Assembly: GCA_951799445.1 (NCBI GenBank)
Contig: OX637287.1
Coordinates: 1,798,001-1,862,000 of the forward strand
Direction of reading: 5' to 3'
Origin: Pseudisothecium myosuroides
Taxonomy: Eukaryota > Streptophyta > Bryopsida > Hypnales > Lembophyllaceae
DNA: 64,000 nucleotides
The translations under genes were made by a program, and so were the position numbers. Positions 1 to 12,550 of this stretch are shown here, one piece after another. The notes under the pieces are model-generated. The model ran no database searches and had not been told where the DNA came from. It saw nothing but the letters and a program-made list of their open reading frames with translations. The first letter of the stretch is position 1. Each line of letters starts with the position of its first letter.

Positions 1-1121
1 AGGAAGCTAAAAAAATATTTTATTTTCATTAATTTTTTAAATCAACCTCAAATTCATAAAGCTAATGCATTGAAGTATATGTACACTTCAACTACGTCTC
101 AAAGGATCCAAGCCTCGACCATTTTTTCTTGTTGCACAGCTAACAACATCATCAGGCTCCTACGAAAGGACAGACTCTCCTCTGTTCCTGTCCATCTATA
201 TTGCGTTCACACTTTATGGCTTATGTGTTGGCCTCATGTGCTACACACCTCTACAAGTCCACAACCTCACGTTTTTAGTGGTCTCTAAGGAGCTTTTACT
301 TTGAAAATTCATAGAAATTACATGCCATTTCCAAAAAATCATTTTTAAAAAAAAATTCATGATTTTTAATTGCTAGTACTACAAAGAGATTATGCTGAAT
401 TGTTTATTTTAATGGTTTTAGATGTTTCTACTTTACTATCGATGAAGTTTATGACTTTGAAATTTTAACATAGCATACGAGTGCAAACAAGAAATTGCCT
501 GGGCTACTTAGAGCAACTTGGAAATCTGGTCGCTATGAATATTTTCAAAAATTACAGTGGAATATTATTACTAAATCGCCATAAATTCACAAATGCAAGT
601 CAGCTATTCTAAAATCTTTTGCTGTTTCTAATTAAGAGAGTTGATTAGAAGTCATTTGTGCAAGTGTAGTTTCAGTGAGCAACGTCTTCATACAAGCAAA
701 CAGATCTGGTACAAGGTGAGGAAAAACCGACATGTTCAAGTCTATGAGTTTGCACCGAAACAACGACAAAGTGAGGGTGTAAAAAAACAATGTTTGATAC
801 GATCTCATCACAAAGGTGACGTGCAATGAGCAATCTCCTATCAGTTAAGACTACAAGCTACTTGCCATGTTGTAGTCACGGCATACAAACCAAGTATTGG
901 ACCAACAGCCTCGATCATTTACGAGGGTTGACAAAGACAACTTCTTTGGATGGTGAAGGGGAGGACAAAGCGGTCCAAATGCTTTCACGTTCACTTTCAG
1001 ATTGGGAGAGGAATCTGAAGGACATTGAACTCGACGCATGCATCTGTGATGGCAAGCAATATAGTGAGGGCAATCCTCAAAGCATATGTAGGATCCTCGA
1101 GTAATTCCAATCCGCTAAGCT
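1..1121. other. 3' flank of TNL gene, no gene recognised
   Basis: AT-rich sequence downstream of the minus-strand receptor gene. Short open frames exist on both strands near 826-1104, but none matches a family I know and none has clear splice or start support. It may hold the receptor's 3' UTR and terminator. Confidence 0.5.
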
Positions 1122-4100
1122 TTACATTTGGGCATCACAATGATCAACATCTTCAAATTCTGCTTCACTGGAGTTATCATCGCTCCACTCTTTGGCATCA
1201 TAGTATTCCTCGTAAGAAATCGATGTGTTTGCAATAATATCGATATCTTTTGTACATGGCAACTCGTGGACACGTTGCACAAGCACGTGTCCAGTTCGAG
1301 TATCTCGTACTATCTGTAAGAAACCGCATTCATTTGTTTCAAGCCGTCCTAACTCCATTTTGCCTTCACGGAACCATTGGAATTTTGCTAAGCTTTGGAC
1401 TACGTTTATGGATACGAGATTATATTCCTTCACAATGAGAAATGACCCTGGAAGAACTGTGGTGCGCGTGCACCCCCAAGTGCGAAGGCCTCGTAGCACA
1501 CTCCCTAAATCCAAACGTTGCAGGTTGCCACAATTAAGAAGTGCAAATGTTGCCAACGTACTCAAGTGCCTCAAAGAGTTGGAGAGTGAGTGCAATCCAG
1601 TGCAGCCTTGCAGGATCAATTCTTCAAGACGAGGCAAGTAGCCTAAGGAAGAGGGTAGCATGGCGAAGGACGGGCACTCCACAATATGTAGATGCCGCAA
1701 ACTTGACAATAGACCAAAAGATTCAGGCAAAGTCTTTAAGCTCCAGCATTTTGTGAAGATCACATATTCCAGCGCTTGAAGTTGTCCAATGGACTCTGGG
1801 AGTTCCTGGAATACGAAACAACCATATACTTCGAGAACCTTCAAGTTCGTCAATAGCCCAATGGTATTCGGGAGCTTGGTTAGGAATGGGCAGTTGTAAA
1901 AGTAAAGCCACTGAAGTCCGTCCACATGTTTGAAAGCGTCGAAATGATCAAGCGTAGACACTGCCTCATCTACACAATCCCTTACTAGCAAGTACTTTAG
2001 TCCACCAAGCTGTCCAAAACAAAATGTGTCGCTTTCAGTTAAAAGACTCACATCAATACAGGCAAGACCTGTCATCAACCCCATCTCCGCAGGTAAATTC
2101 TTTATAGCCGGGCACCAGGCTAAATAAAGATCTTTCAACCTTGAGAGTGCAATGATGGTATTTGGCAAAGTTTTTAGGCTTCGACACCTGATAAGGTGAA
2201 GGACTTCCAACGCAGTTAGCTCTCCTATAGATCCGGGGAGCTCTTGTAAATTTTTGCAATCCTTCAAGTTCAACGATTCTAGCTGAGATAGTTGGCCTAT
2301 AGAACTTGGTAATGTTGTGATTGACTCACAAGATGTCAAATTCAATCTTTGCAAGTTTGGGCATGCCTGAAAATCAAAGAAAATATGATAAATATTCAAC
2401 TATCTCTAGATTCTTATAAGTGACCTTTTACAAATTAAGAAAGTCAAATACTCTAAATTTGTTTCAAATATAGAAGATAGGATTGTTATATAAACAAGTC
2501 ATATCTTACAATTAGTTCTTAAAAATAATCATGAACCTAGATATAATTTCAAGAACAAACACAAATATAACTATGTCAAAGAAAATTTCTTCCATCATAA
2601 ATTTAGGAACAATTGCAAATCCAAAGATTCTACCAATATAAAAATGACTTATTTCCACCTCAAGATATAAAGTTTATGTTTCCAAAATAACTTCATTACA
2701 AACTATATATATTTATACCATAATAATCCTTCATGTTTTGAAACATTCAAATCCTATGATCAAGTAACAAAGTATCATTTCAAACCTCTAGAGCTGGATT
2801 CGAATTTGTCCATAGTTTGGCTAGCTTGGCACTGTAGGAGAGGTCCAATGACGTCAATTTCAACAAACTTAGTGTAGGAGGCACATGTGATGATGGCATA
2901 TTTCTCCATTGCAACATTCGCAATTCTGCCAAATTGCTTCCAAACTTCCCCTGAACCTCACGTCCATCAAGTACAAGGTAGTGCAACTTTGGCAAATGTG
3001 CAAATCTCTTTGCTTCAATTGTCTCTTTTTCACCTTGAGTAAGATTCAACAACCTCACTTTCTTCTTCCCCTACATTATTGAAACACCAAAATGAATCCC
3101 ATATATATACATTATCCTCCTCATATGAATATCCTTCTTATGCAATTTACAAACAATCTTCAAATTAAAATTCAATGGAACTCAATGCAAATTCAAGACC
3201 TCAAAATATAAACATATACAATCACCCTAATCTCTTAAAACTCACTTGATATTTGGCTTGTATTGCTCCTTGTGCTTTTTCATCCCACAAATGACTTCCA
3301 CTGGCCATTCCAATGGCTTTGCCTAATTCTTGCAAAAGCCCATGCATGACTAAAATACCCATATGCGATACTTCAACCAAAGATTTGTCAATGAGATGCC
3401 TCAATGATGTAAAAGGTGTAATACAACCACAACATGATGAACACTTCTTACAACTCTTCCATATCTCCAAAACAATTCCTATCTTCCAACCATTGAAGAT
3501 GCAAGCAATATCCAAAAACATCAACTTCTCTGCTTCCAATAAACAATTATAACTCCATCGGAGCACACCCATCACATCACAATTGTTCCACAACGCATCC
3601 ACCGCTTCATTCCAAAATGGTTCATCCCCATCACTCACTTTATCAAATAAACTACATCCCACCACCTTCAATGCTAAAGGCAAGCCACCACATGCTTTGC
3701 TCACATTCTTGGCTAGAGATTCAAAGCTCCCAAGTGCCTTTTCACAACCAAAAGCATGCCAATTGAAAAGCTTCTCCGATTCCTCAAATCCCAATGCTGC
3801 CACCTCATGGAGATAAAAATTACATCCCCTTCCAACAAGCTTCAATAAATGTCGATCACGAGATGTAATAATAATACAACTCCCTTTTGGAAGAAGCTCT
3901 TTGTTAAGTATGAGCTCATCAAATTGCCCTTCTTCATGAATGTCATCCAATACCACCAAAATGGGACCTCGACTTGATAACTTGAAAAAACCATTTTCAA
4001 AACTCCATTCATCATTCTCCCGAACATGTAAGAGATCTTTTAATAGTTGCTTTTGCAATCTCTCGAACAACCCTAGTCCAACCTCCACACCTTTTCTTGA

Positions 4101-5369
4101 TTTACTATTGACTTCAAGAAAACTCATAGCTTCAAACTTGCTTTTATGAGCCATATAGTTAAAAATCACCTTTGCCAAAGTTGTTTTGCCAATCCCACCC
4201 ATTCCAACAAGGCCCAATACACATGTAGCATCCCACATCTTCTCCAACTCAATCATGCATATATTCATGTTCTTTTCAAACCCAAATAAATGACACTTCA
4301 TTGGTAATAGTCTTGTATACACTGGTGCCATCTTCTTTACTGCATCCACCACCTTTTGCTTCAACAATACTTCATCACTACATAATACAACGAGCATATG
4401 TTACTTCAACCTTATCATGTATACATGCAAAGGCTTGATCAAATTTTTCCATTGCGAATTCTCATTGCAATCATTCAAAAGCAGAATGACAATTGCAAAG
4501 TACAAACCACACATTCCAACATCCAATACCGGCAAGTAGCACTTTCATATGTAATGTCATTTCAGCACCTCTCTTGCATCAAACATTATGAAAACCCATC
4601 TCTTTTAGTATGTCTACAGGTGATCATTAGTGCAAATAATCACAACTCACAGCACCACTACCAAAAAAAATCTACACACTAGCAAGTGCATACATTTCCT
4701 TCTCTACACAATCTGCACCAACTCCTCCAACCCGAGCCCCTTCACCCATGCAAAGTCTTTCCTTTCCAAATCCCTCAACAACCCAGATTGAAGATGCACA
4801 TGTAGCCCCATAGAGAAGACGAGTGTCTCACAACAGTTTCAATACTCCCCGCAAAAAGATTCCGACCATGCAGAGTTGAGCCGTGTCAAACCACTTCACA
4901 TCCATCACACTCTTACTTACCCACAGTAGTCTGCAAGCTGGAAGCAGCACCCTGTCACATTCGCCAGTTTTCCTAGAGCATCTGCCCACTCCTCCACTTG
5001 CTTCCCCAATTCCCTGCGCTTATGCTTCTCAAATGCCTCTGCAAATCGGCCATTCTCTACTCGCCGCAACTCAGAAGGCTTCAGGTCATAGAACACAGGA
5101 ATCACTGGCTTCCCACTCCCCATAATGGCCACCAGTTCACTCAGGCAATGCTTCGAGTCCGCATATCCCTTTGACAAAACCGCAACGTGTACTTTTGCAC
5201 TCTTTAAGGTATCCATAATAGACTCAAACGCAAGATGTCCTGGTTTCAACGACTTCTTATCCAGGAACGCATTCAACCCAGCACACCCGAGCGCCTCATG
5301 CAAGTGTGCAACGAAGCCACCTTTCACATCGGGCCCGTGGTGGTTCAGAAACACGTCGCACTCAGTCAT
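1122..5369 (-). CDS. TIR-NB-ARC-LRR immune receptor (TNL), four exons
   Basis: Intracellular NLR-type receptor. Proposed exons on the minus strand are 5369-4921, 4377-3246, 3070-2786 and 2366-1122. Each junction is GT-AG (donors GTAAGT, GTGAGT, GTTTGA) and the phases join to a 3111-nt frame, 1036 aa. Exon 1 is the TIR domain (CDVFLNHHGPDVK; the probable NADase glutamate is Glu78 in CLSELV). Exon 2 is NB-ARC: P-loop GMGGIGKTT near residues 208-216, kinase-2 LVVLDDI, RNBS-B IIITSRDRH, CGGLPLALK, the TNL-type RNBS-D FLDIACIF, and VMHGLL where MHD is usual. Exon 3 links to the LRRs; exon 4 has about ten LRRs of the LPSSIGQL type and an acidic tail. The start is the first ATG before the TIR; upstream in-frame sequence lacks an ATG. 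No stop or frameshift is visible. The first intron is 543 bp. The MHD-to-MHG change is unusual. The family call is very sure, exact splice sites fairly sure. Confidence 0.93.
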
Positions 5370-6871
5370 GGCTGCACCACGTCTCGGCTCACGGTCCTCT
5401 GTGCGGGAGAGAAATGGTCGTGCGAAGCCCAACCTTGGCGTTACACTTGCAGGAAACTAGACCCTGCAGACACAATGATGTGCACATCGTCACCAGAGTG
5501 AATTCCGTCACGCTCTTCAAATCCAAAGCAACCAGAACCGCACCCTCCACCTGGCACCGACCTCACCCTCTCAACAATGAATTCGGAGATGTCTTACTAG
5601 CGCAGTTGAAACCCATACCCCCAACTTGAGACATCTACTCAAGTCCGGTCTATAGACAACCAACTGCTCGATTAGTCGGTATCTCCGGATTCAGCAATCA
5701 ATCCCAATATTTTTTGCTCCCTGATTCGAGAACCCCATTTGCAACCCTACTACAGTTGCATAGGACGAGAAAATGCTAGGCCAGCGCTACGGACGGAAGC
5801 CACCGCAAAATTCCACACAACGCTACACCATCATCAGGGTAGTAATACGTACCACGAAGAAGCAGATTTTCGAGTGGCGGTGATAACAGCTACTATAGCA
5901 TGTAGAGAAAGAGTATCCTTCGGAAGAGATCACGATTTACAAGAAACACTTGCATCCATCGAGACGGATCCAATTACGAACTACGAAGGGAAGCCCGGAT
6001 GTAACTGGTGCATTACGCAAGCCTAGGGGCAACGGAGAAACTTGCACTTACGTCGGGCACCACGCATCCAGGTGCACCACTGCTCCCCGCCTGCCCAAGA
6101 GCGTCTCCACACAGTTGCAGGCCCACTAGAATCTGCCCCAAACGACTTCTACCTGTGCAAGAGTCGCCCTGGTGAAGCTGAAGAGAGGGAAATGAAGATG
6201 GCAAGAATAGCGTGTCGATGGCCGCGTCAAGGAGACCTTAAACCACGCACGTCAGGGATTAGTGGTTTCGCAGCTGGTGCACAAGATGCTGCCCGCGCAT
6301 GCGCCAAGAATTGGTACAGATAGCCGGCGAGATGTGATCCTGAGTTGGAGGGATGCGATTATGGGGTTGCCTTCTTGCTTCTGCACGTAATTCCGGTAGG
6401 TTTGTGTAGTAGTGGAGGGTTGAACTTGGAGTAGATGCCAATGCGTATGTTTTTCGCTGAGGTTCAGAGTTGCCATAAAATCGCTTAGACAGAAACGACA
6501 AGTTAAGAAGTATTTACTTTTCCGCTTGTCCAGCTGTCGATTTCAGCATACTAGTAGAGAAGGTGCTTACATGGGAATCATGTATCATAAATATTCTCTC
6601 TTTTTGTGTGGAGATCAGGTGAATTTTAGCTTGCGTCTGATGACAGCGTTCTAATCCTTCTGGAAATGGGTCCCACTAATCAATTAATAGTATTCGCGAA
6701 GCTGATCTTCAGCTGCTTTCATTGTGCAGCCTGTGTGGCTTGGCCGCTTTGTATTGTGGTTTCTTTTTTAATGCAGTAGTTCACTCCATTTGTAAAAAAG
6801 ACCATTTCATTGTCCATTTCATTGACGGAGTTCTTATCTTTCAGATCTACTAGTGTGCCCTCACAACATTG
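5370..6871. other. upstream region of TNL, no gene recognised
   Basis: This should hold the receptor promoter and 5' UTR. It is less AT-rich than the surroundings to about 6300. Open frames at 5739-6026 (plus) and 6013-6501 (minus) have no recognisable motifs and overlap on opposite strands, so I call no gene. Confidence 0.4.
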
Positions 6872-6875
6872 TTAA

Positions 6876-7096
6876 CCCTTAAACGACGGGCTCATAATCG
6901 TGGAAATCATCTGTTTTGTCACCGTGTGGATTGTTGGATTAAAATAATGCAAAAGCACTCATTGGAAGTCAAGCTATTGTAGATTATCCTCCCTTTCCCC
7001 ACAAAATTTGGAGGATGAATAGTTACACTTCTGTCCTACACAGGAGATTCTCTTGTCATTCATCGGACGCCAAACGTCCTCCGCGTCGTTCAAGGG
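6876..7096. mobile_element. TTAA-flanked MITE, short family, copy 1
   Basis: A 221-bp element bounded by TTAA at 6872-6875 and 7097-7100. Its terminal inverted repeats read CCCTTAAACGACG on the left and, reverse-complemented, CCCTTGAACGACG on the right. There is no coding capacity of its own. The inside resembles the element at 25523-25746 (shared stretches around GTGGAAATCAT, CTCCCTTTCC...CACAAAAT and TTTGGAGGATGAA). TTAA target duplication with ends starting CCC is typical of piggyBac-like elements and also fits Sola3; which applies is inference. Confidence 0.75.
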
Positions 7097-7100
7097 TTAA

Positions 7101-10100
7101 CCAACGCTGGGGGGTCCATTTGCTTCCCCCGAAATCAGGAGCCCCCAGCGTTGAGAATTACCGAGTGCTGAAGGAATTACTGCTTCTGATAGAAAAGGCA
7201 CCCGCTCCGAGAATTTCGGCTGAATTTTTTTCGAACTGTAGCAACTGAACTTCGGAACTTGTGAGTTGCTTTCGCTTGAATTTGGTATCGTCCCCGCCAG
7301 GCTGTTGCTTTCCCTGGGCCCTCCCGTGTACCCATCTTCTCGCTCAAATGATCTTTTCGTGCTGTGGATCTGGGACCCATCACGTTCCGACCACAAGGCA
7401 GCTGATAGAGAAAACGGGGGTATCAAGCAAGATGGATGAGCTTGCAGATGATCCCTGGAACACCGAGGGGAACTGAAATTCACTTAGATCAATGCTCCGT
7501 GCACGGAAATTTTCCATTTCACCTACGAGATCGATCTGTTGCATTCAGAAGCAACACACTCACAAGCAACACAACGTAAACCTTACCAACAGTGTCGATC
7601 GCAGACCTTACCAACAGAGAGAAGGCCAAATCGAGGACGACTGCCTAGTAATGACACAATGTGGCACAATTTAAACAATTGCAAGTGCCTTTTTATGGCG
7701 AACTTCTCCCACAAATTGCAACAAGTCATGTTGAAATTCGAATTGCAGTGGGCGTCTACAATTTGTGAATGCAAACACATCAAGAATCAGTCCTTGTAAA
7801 CTCGAAAACTTTGTGAATGCTCTTCACGCTCTCCACTTATGGTGTCGGAATGTTAACTCCAATTCTTCTCGAGAATGCAATACCCTGAATGGCCCAACAC
7901 TCTCAAGAATGCTGTTGGAACTTGAATGCTGGTGATTGATGTTTGCTGTTGAGGATTGGATGTAGGATTTCAGGCTCTCATAAGTTACTGCGTGGAGAGC
8001 GAAGCGGGGTGAGAGTCTGCGTCGTCACTGCTGTGGATGGGAAGTCTTGGCGACGAGTTCTGAGAAGAATAAGGCAAGGAATGACCCACCAGGGAAGAAT
8101 GCATATCTGATCAGGGGAGAGGTCAAGCTTGTGAACAGGTCGGGCCTTACAAACTCCTGGTTATACCGTTAGACCTGCTTGTAAGCTAGTCTGCTGTCAA
8201 AGCGACCATTTGAGAGCTGAATGCCTTTTCGGGGAAGCTAAACTTCTTGAAACAATTTTCAGTAAATTTTCAGAGGAAGAAAAATGGAATTGGAATCTAA
8301 CCCAAGTTGTTTCACATTTTTTCGACCTTCGTGGAATTAATTACGAATTTTTGAAGTTGGAACGCAATAGACACTAAAAGCGACCACCTCCTTAAATGTA
8401 CAGTACACTACGGTAGTGGTACACTTAAGAAAGAAAAATGTAGCTTAGTGTCTTGATCGCTTTTAGAGCAGACTACATTAAATTAACCCTTATAGGACAT
8501 TGCAAGCCCTTAGTTGCAACTAATGTGACTAATCCTTGTGTATAGGGATTAGCCACATGTTCTTCACACTATAACTACCTACTGGTATTTAAACTGGCAT
8601 GCTTTTCTAAAGAAAGAGTTTATATTTTTACTTGCCTAATTCTTTGTAAATATTATACCTCTATAGTTAATAGATATTCTTTCAATCCTACAACATTAGC
8701 AATTTAAATAGTATTTCTTGTCTCTCTATAACTCCTTTCACTATAACTCCTTTTATTTAATTCTGAAACAACATTTCAATATCTCGCGGGCAACCTTATA
8801 GGGGCAGGCATCATGTTTGCTACAATTTTTTTTGTGGTCCAACCTTGTTGAACTTTGCAATAAATATGGTTATGCACCTTCAATTCTTGCCCTCAAAAAG
8901 GTGACCTAATCTCACTTGAGGCTCCTATACTACTCAGTAAAAATAAAAATAAAGTAGGTATCCCAAATACGTCAATTGACCCAAAACCGCCATCATCACC
9001 TTGTGTACATCTCTAAAATGAATATGTATGTACCTACATAGAAGAAACAATTTTAGAATATCTACCAAATTTTTTTGACACTTCCTAACTTTTGTCTACA
9101 GTATCCGAATATTGTGGTCTTTGGTGCATCAAACCCTCCTTTCACTTGCCAACAAGAAAATTTGACTAGTCTAATAATGATAACAAGTTCCACCACCAAT
9201 TCTCTCAATTTGGAGAAGTGGACTTGCCCAAATCTATAGATCTAAGAAGCTCATCTGAAACCATGCCCTCTATTGCATTGAACAAGCCCAATCTAAAGAA
9301 TAAAAGTTGACTACATCAAACGCAAGGTGAATTAATGTAGTTAGGAGCCACAATGTGGTCTACTTTATTGGAAGGCTGAATACAAGAAAATCTTTCACAA
9401 TTCTCCGCTTGTTCAAAAATTATGCAAATTTCATAACATGCTCTCTCGTCATTCTTTTAAGGCTACAAAAAAAATTAGCCCTCGGGGGGTGCACTAAATA
9501 TTAGGAGTAGCCATATAGGTACGAACAAATGTAGGGTGCCAAAAACACTTTGTGGTAAAAAATTATAAATTGATTTTATATAATACAGTGTACATAAAAT
9601 GCCATTGAGTGTCTTCTAAGTACTTTAGGGTGTGAAATAATAGGGTGCATTAGGAAGAAAAGTGGATTTAGGATACCCCCCTTTATATTCATTTTTTGGA
9701 ACATAAGTCTTTAATTAGTGTAGCCTTGTGAGTTGGCGAGTTGGTCAGATGATTAATTTGAGAATGTTGGACATGCTGTTCCAGGTAGCTTCTCAATGGC
9801 TGTCAGATGGAACATACATTTAGCTTCCAATTTCACATTAAGCTTGTATGTTGTTGGATTCCATCTTTGCATTGAATGTATGTTTGGTAAATGAATGTGC
9901 TTTAGCTAAGGTGTTCGTGGACTCTAAACTGTTCACTAGATTCACTAATAGTGCGTAGAGGGAAAAAAATAGGAAGTGTAAAAAATAATGTTGTATAAAA
10001 AATGCAATAGAAAGTAGTGAGTAGGGGAAAAAAATGTAATGTAAATCCAAAAAAATGTAGTAGAAAAAAAATATATTGTAAAATAGCATATGATATATTT

Positions 10101-10404
10101 ATGGCATTTGGAAATTACAATTAATGTATGCCCCCTTTTTAATGAGAAAAATTAGGAAATTATATAATCATAGAGTGCAAAATAAACGGCGGACGAAAAA
10201 TAATAACCCCCCTAAAAATACCCAGTGTTTGCACCTATATCCTTATTTTTTTGACAAACTGTCCCCCCCCCCTCCCCGAGAATTAGCCCCATACAACATG
10301 CTATGCTACAATAAACACCACTTGTATTTTTAGATCCTCTCTATATAATCACTGGGCAACCTCCTTTGGGGATTAAGATTTTTACAATGTCCTAAAAGAC
10401 ATCA
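7101..10404. other. intergenic, small hairpin, no gene recognised
   Basis: Mostly AT-rich. Overlapping opposite-strand open frames near 7097-7483 have no family features. A foldback of about 95 bp lies at 8374-8467, with ends CTAAAAGCGA / TCGCTTTTAG around an inner imperfect palindrome centred on GTACACTACGGTAGTGGTAC. A second palindromic pair (ACTAATGTGACTAATCC / GGGATTAGCCACAT) lies at 8520-8562 and resembles the ends of the MITEs at 58041-58727. A C-rich tract is at 10262-10277. Confidence 0.45.
10402..10404. repeat. CACTA target-site duplication (left)
   Basis: TCA directly before CACTAC; the matching TCA follows the right end at 24440-24442. Confidence 0.85.
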
Positions 10405-11134
10405 CACTACTACAGAAATCAACGTCCAATTTAACAACTTTTTAACATCTTCTTACTAAACCGGACAGTTGATTGGGACCACTAGATTTGGACACTTTCA
10501 ATAGAAACCTACAACCCTCTGGCCAAGTCGTTCAAAGCTCTTGGAGGCACTGCCAAGCTGTACTGCCAGCGTGTAAAGCATTCACTCAGTCAGTGGGTCA
10601 TTCTTTCATGTCCGAAGTAAAAAAGCGGGCCCTTCCCCATGACAGTCCTCATTAGCTGGAGCTATTTTTGGCTTATTATTTTCAAAATTGTTCACGAGAG
10701 AACTCCTAATTCAGTTCCTTTTTTTGCTTCCTTTTCACACAGCCTGTGCTAAAATTATACATGGAGCGACTGGGAAGATGACAGATGCCTCAATCAAAAT
10801 TGTTTTCATGTACATATTGCTCATTATCTATTTGACATTTGTCACCTTTGTGAAACAGCTAGTTCTGGCTTAATATTTATAGACGACCAATCACATTATT
10901 TTCTACAACTGATGTGGCATCAGCTAGTTTGCCACGTCTGCTACACCACTTCCAAAATTCCCGCACTGTCACCGTGTGGATGAAGCAGTAGAATTGAATT
11001 GTGCACATTCATCCATGCCAACATCTGCGCTGCTTTATTGTACTCCGCTGATTCCGTGTGACATGCTAAATTTTTTTATTTTTTTTTATTTTTTTCTTCA
11101 TACACATGCCAAATGCTTCGAGCACCGTCATGAC

Positions 11135-11495
11135 TAGGGTTGTCTTCCCAAACATTGCGACATCGCGACAACTCAACGTCACACGACGTCTAGTAGAGCC
11201 CCTGCGATGTCTAGTTGACCAAACGTCTAGTTGACTTTAAAATATATCATTAGAAGTTTACGATTTTGACATATTAATGTTTCATGTTAATGAAGTGTCT
11301 TAATTTCATGAATACATATTACATTCTAATTTTAGGTTCATAGTTATAGTAAGATTTCAAATTTTTTTAGCTGCTGAAGATGAGATTACATGACATAGTT
11401 GGACGCCCGTCCGTCAAGTTGTCCTATACGACACGCGACGTCAGACGTCCAACACGACACCGAAACCCCAAAATGTGTCAGACAAGACAACCTTG
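11135..11495. mobile_element. hAT-like MITE nested in the CACTA left arm
   Basis: A 361-bp element with imperfect terminal inverted repeats TAGGGTTGTCTT (left) and CAAGGTTGTCTT (right, reverse complement). It is flanked by an identical 8-bp duplication GTCATGAC at 11127-11134 and 11496-11503. Eight-bp duplications and TAGGG/CAGGG-type ends are characteristic of hAT elements. The subterminal parts are rich in GACGTC-like and CGTCTAGTTGAC motifs, while the centre is AT-rich and non-coding. The duplicated target is itself a palindrome. Confidence 0.82.
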
Positions 11496-12550
11496 GTCAT
11501 GACAAGCTTTTCCGATATATATTTTTTTAAATCCAATTTCGACATGAATATAGGCTTTCCATCATAATTTTTGGTTTACGGGTGCTCACTGCAGGCGGCC
11601 TTCCATTGAAGTACGTGCTGCCGCTGTTTAATGAACATCAGAAATTCTATCACTCTCTTCTACCGCCATGCACAGAATTCACACATTCATTTCAATGATG
11701 CCATGCTCCATACAAACGCAAGGCAAATACAATTACACTGTTATCAAACACTTCTTAATCATTTTGTTTCTATTCGTTCTTGAAAAACGCTAGGCCTTTC
11801 CTACGCATGCGTTTGGCAATCCGAATTATTGCAACATAGGCCGACTGAAAGTTCATCGGCATCCCAAATTACTACAATAATATCTATAGATCTTGACTGA
11901 AGGCCTCACATACATCCAGTCAAATAAACATATAGTTCTTGTTGAACACAAACACTGTGTCCTCATGAACTACACTGTCCATTTTCTACCACACGACTCC
12001 AACACAATGACACCGGACGTTCAACTGCCAAATGCATTCACACATGTTCTGGTTTGCTACCTCTCCAATGATTCGTCACCACATGGTTTCCCGGCATCTT
12101 TTTCCAGTCTCTAGCTTCCCCGCCGTCTGCAATGACATTTCCGTCTTCCACACCTTTCCAGATCACGAAACTGACAATCCCGAACTCTTCCTCTCAATTC
12201 TCAGCAACCATTGCCCAAAGCCCTGCAAAATTAAACACAACAAATTTGGTCATGCCACATAACGATCCTACATTTCCACAATGTCTATACAATTCACTTG
12301 CTCTGATGTCTCCGTCACGACACGGTGTGCACATCTATGACCTCAACGCTTGACATTGAATACTTCATCAACCGCTACGGTACACAAACTACAGCATAGC
12401 ACTTTCACTTTCCATAATTAATGTCCCTTCTACGTCTACTTCTTCTACATGGGAGAAGCCACCCCTTCTACACGTTCCCAATTTCCCTCATGCAGAACAT
12501 AGATTACCTCTTCGCAAATTAGACAAACACAAGCAACTTACTGTACGACG

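Noticed and set aside
5125..5629. Overlapping plus-strand frames across the TIR exon
   Set aside because: They are antisense to a clear TIR domain and have no motifs.
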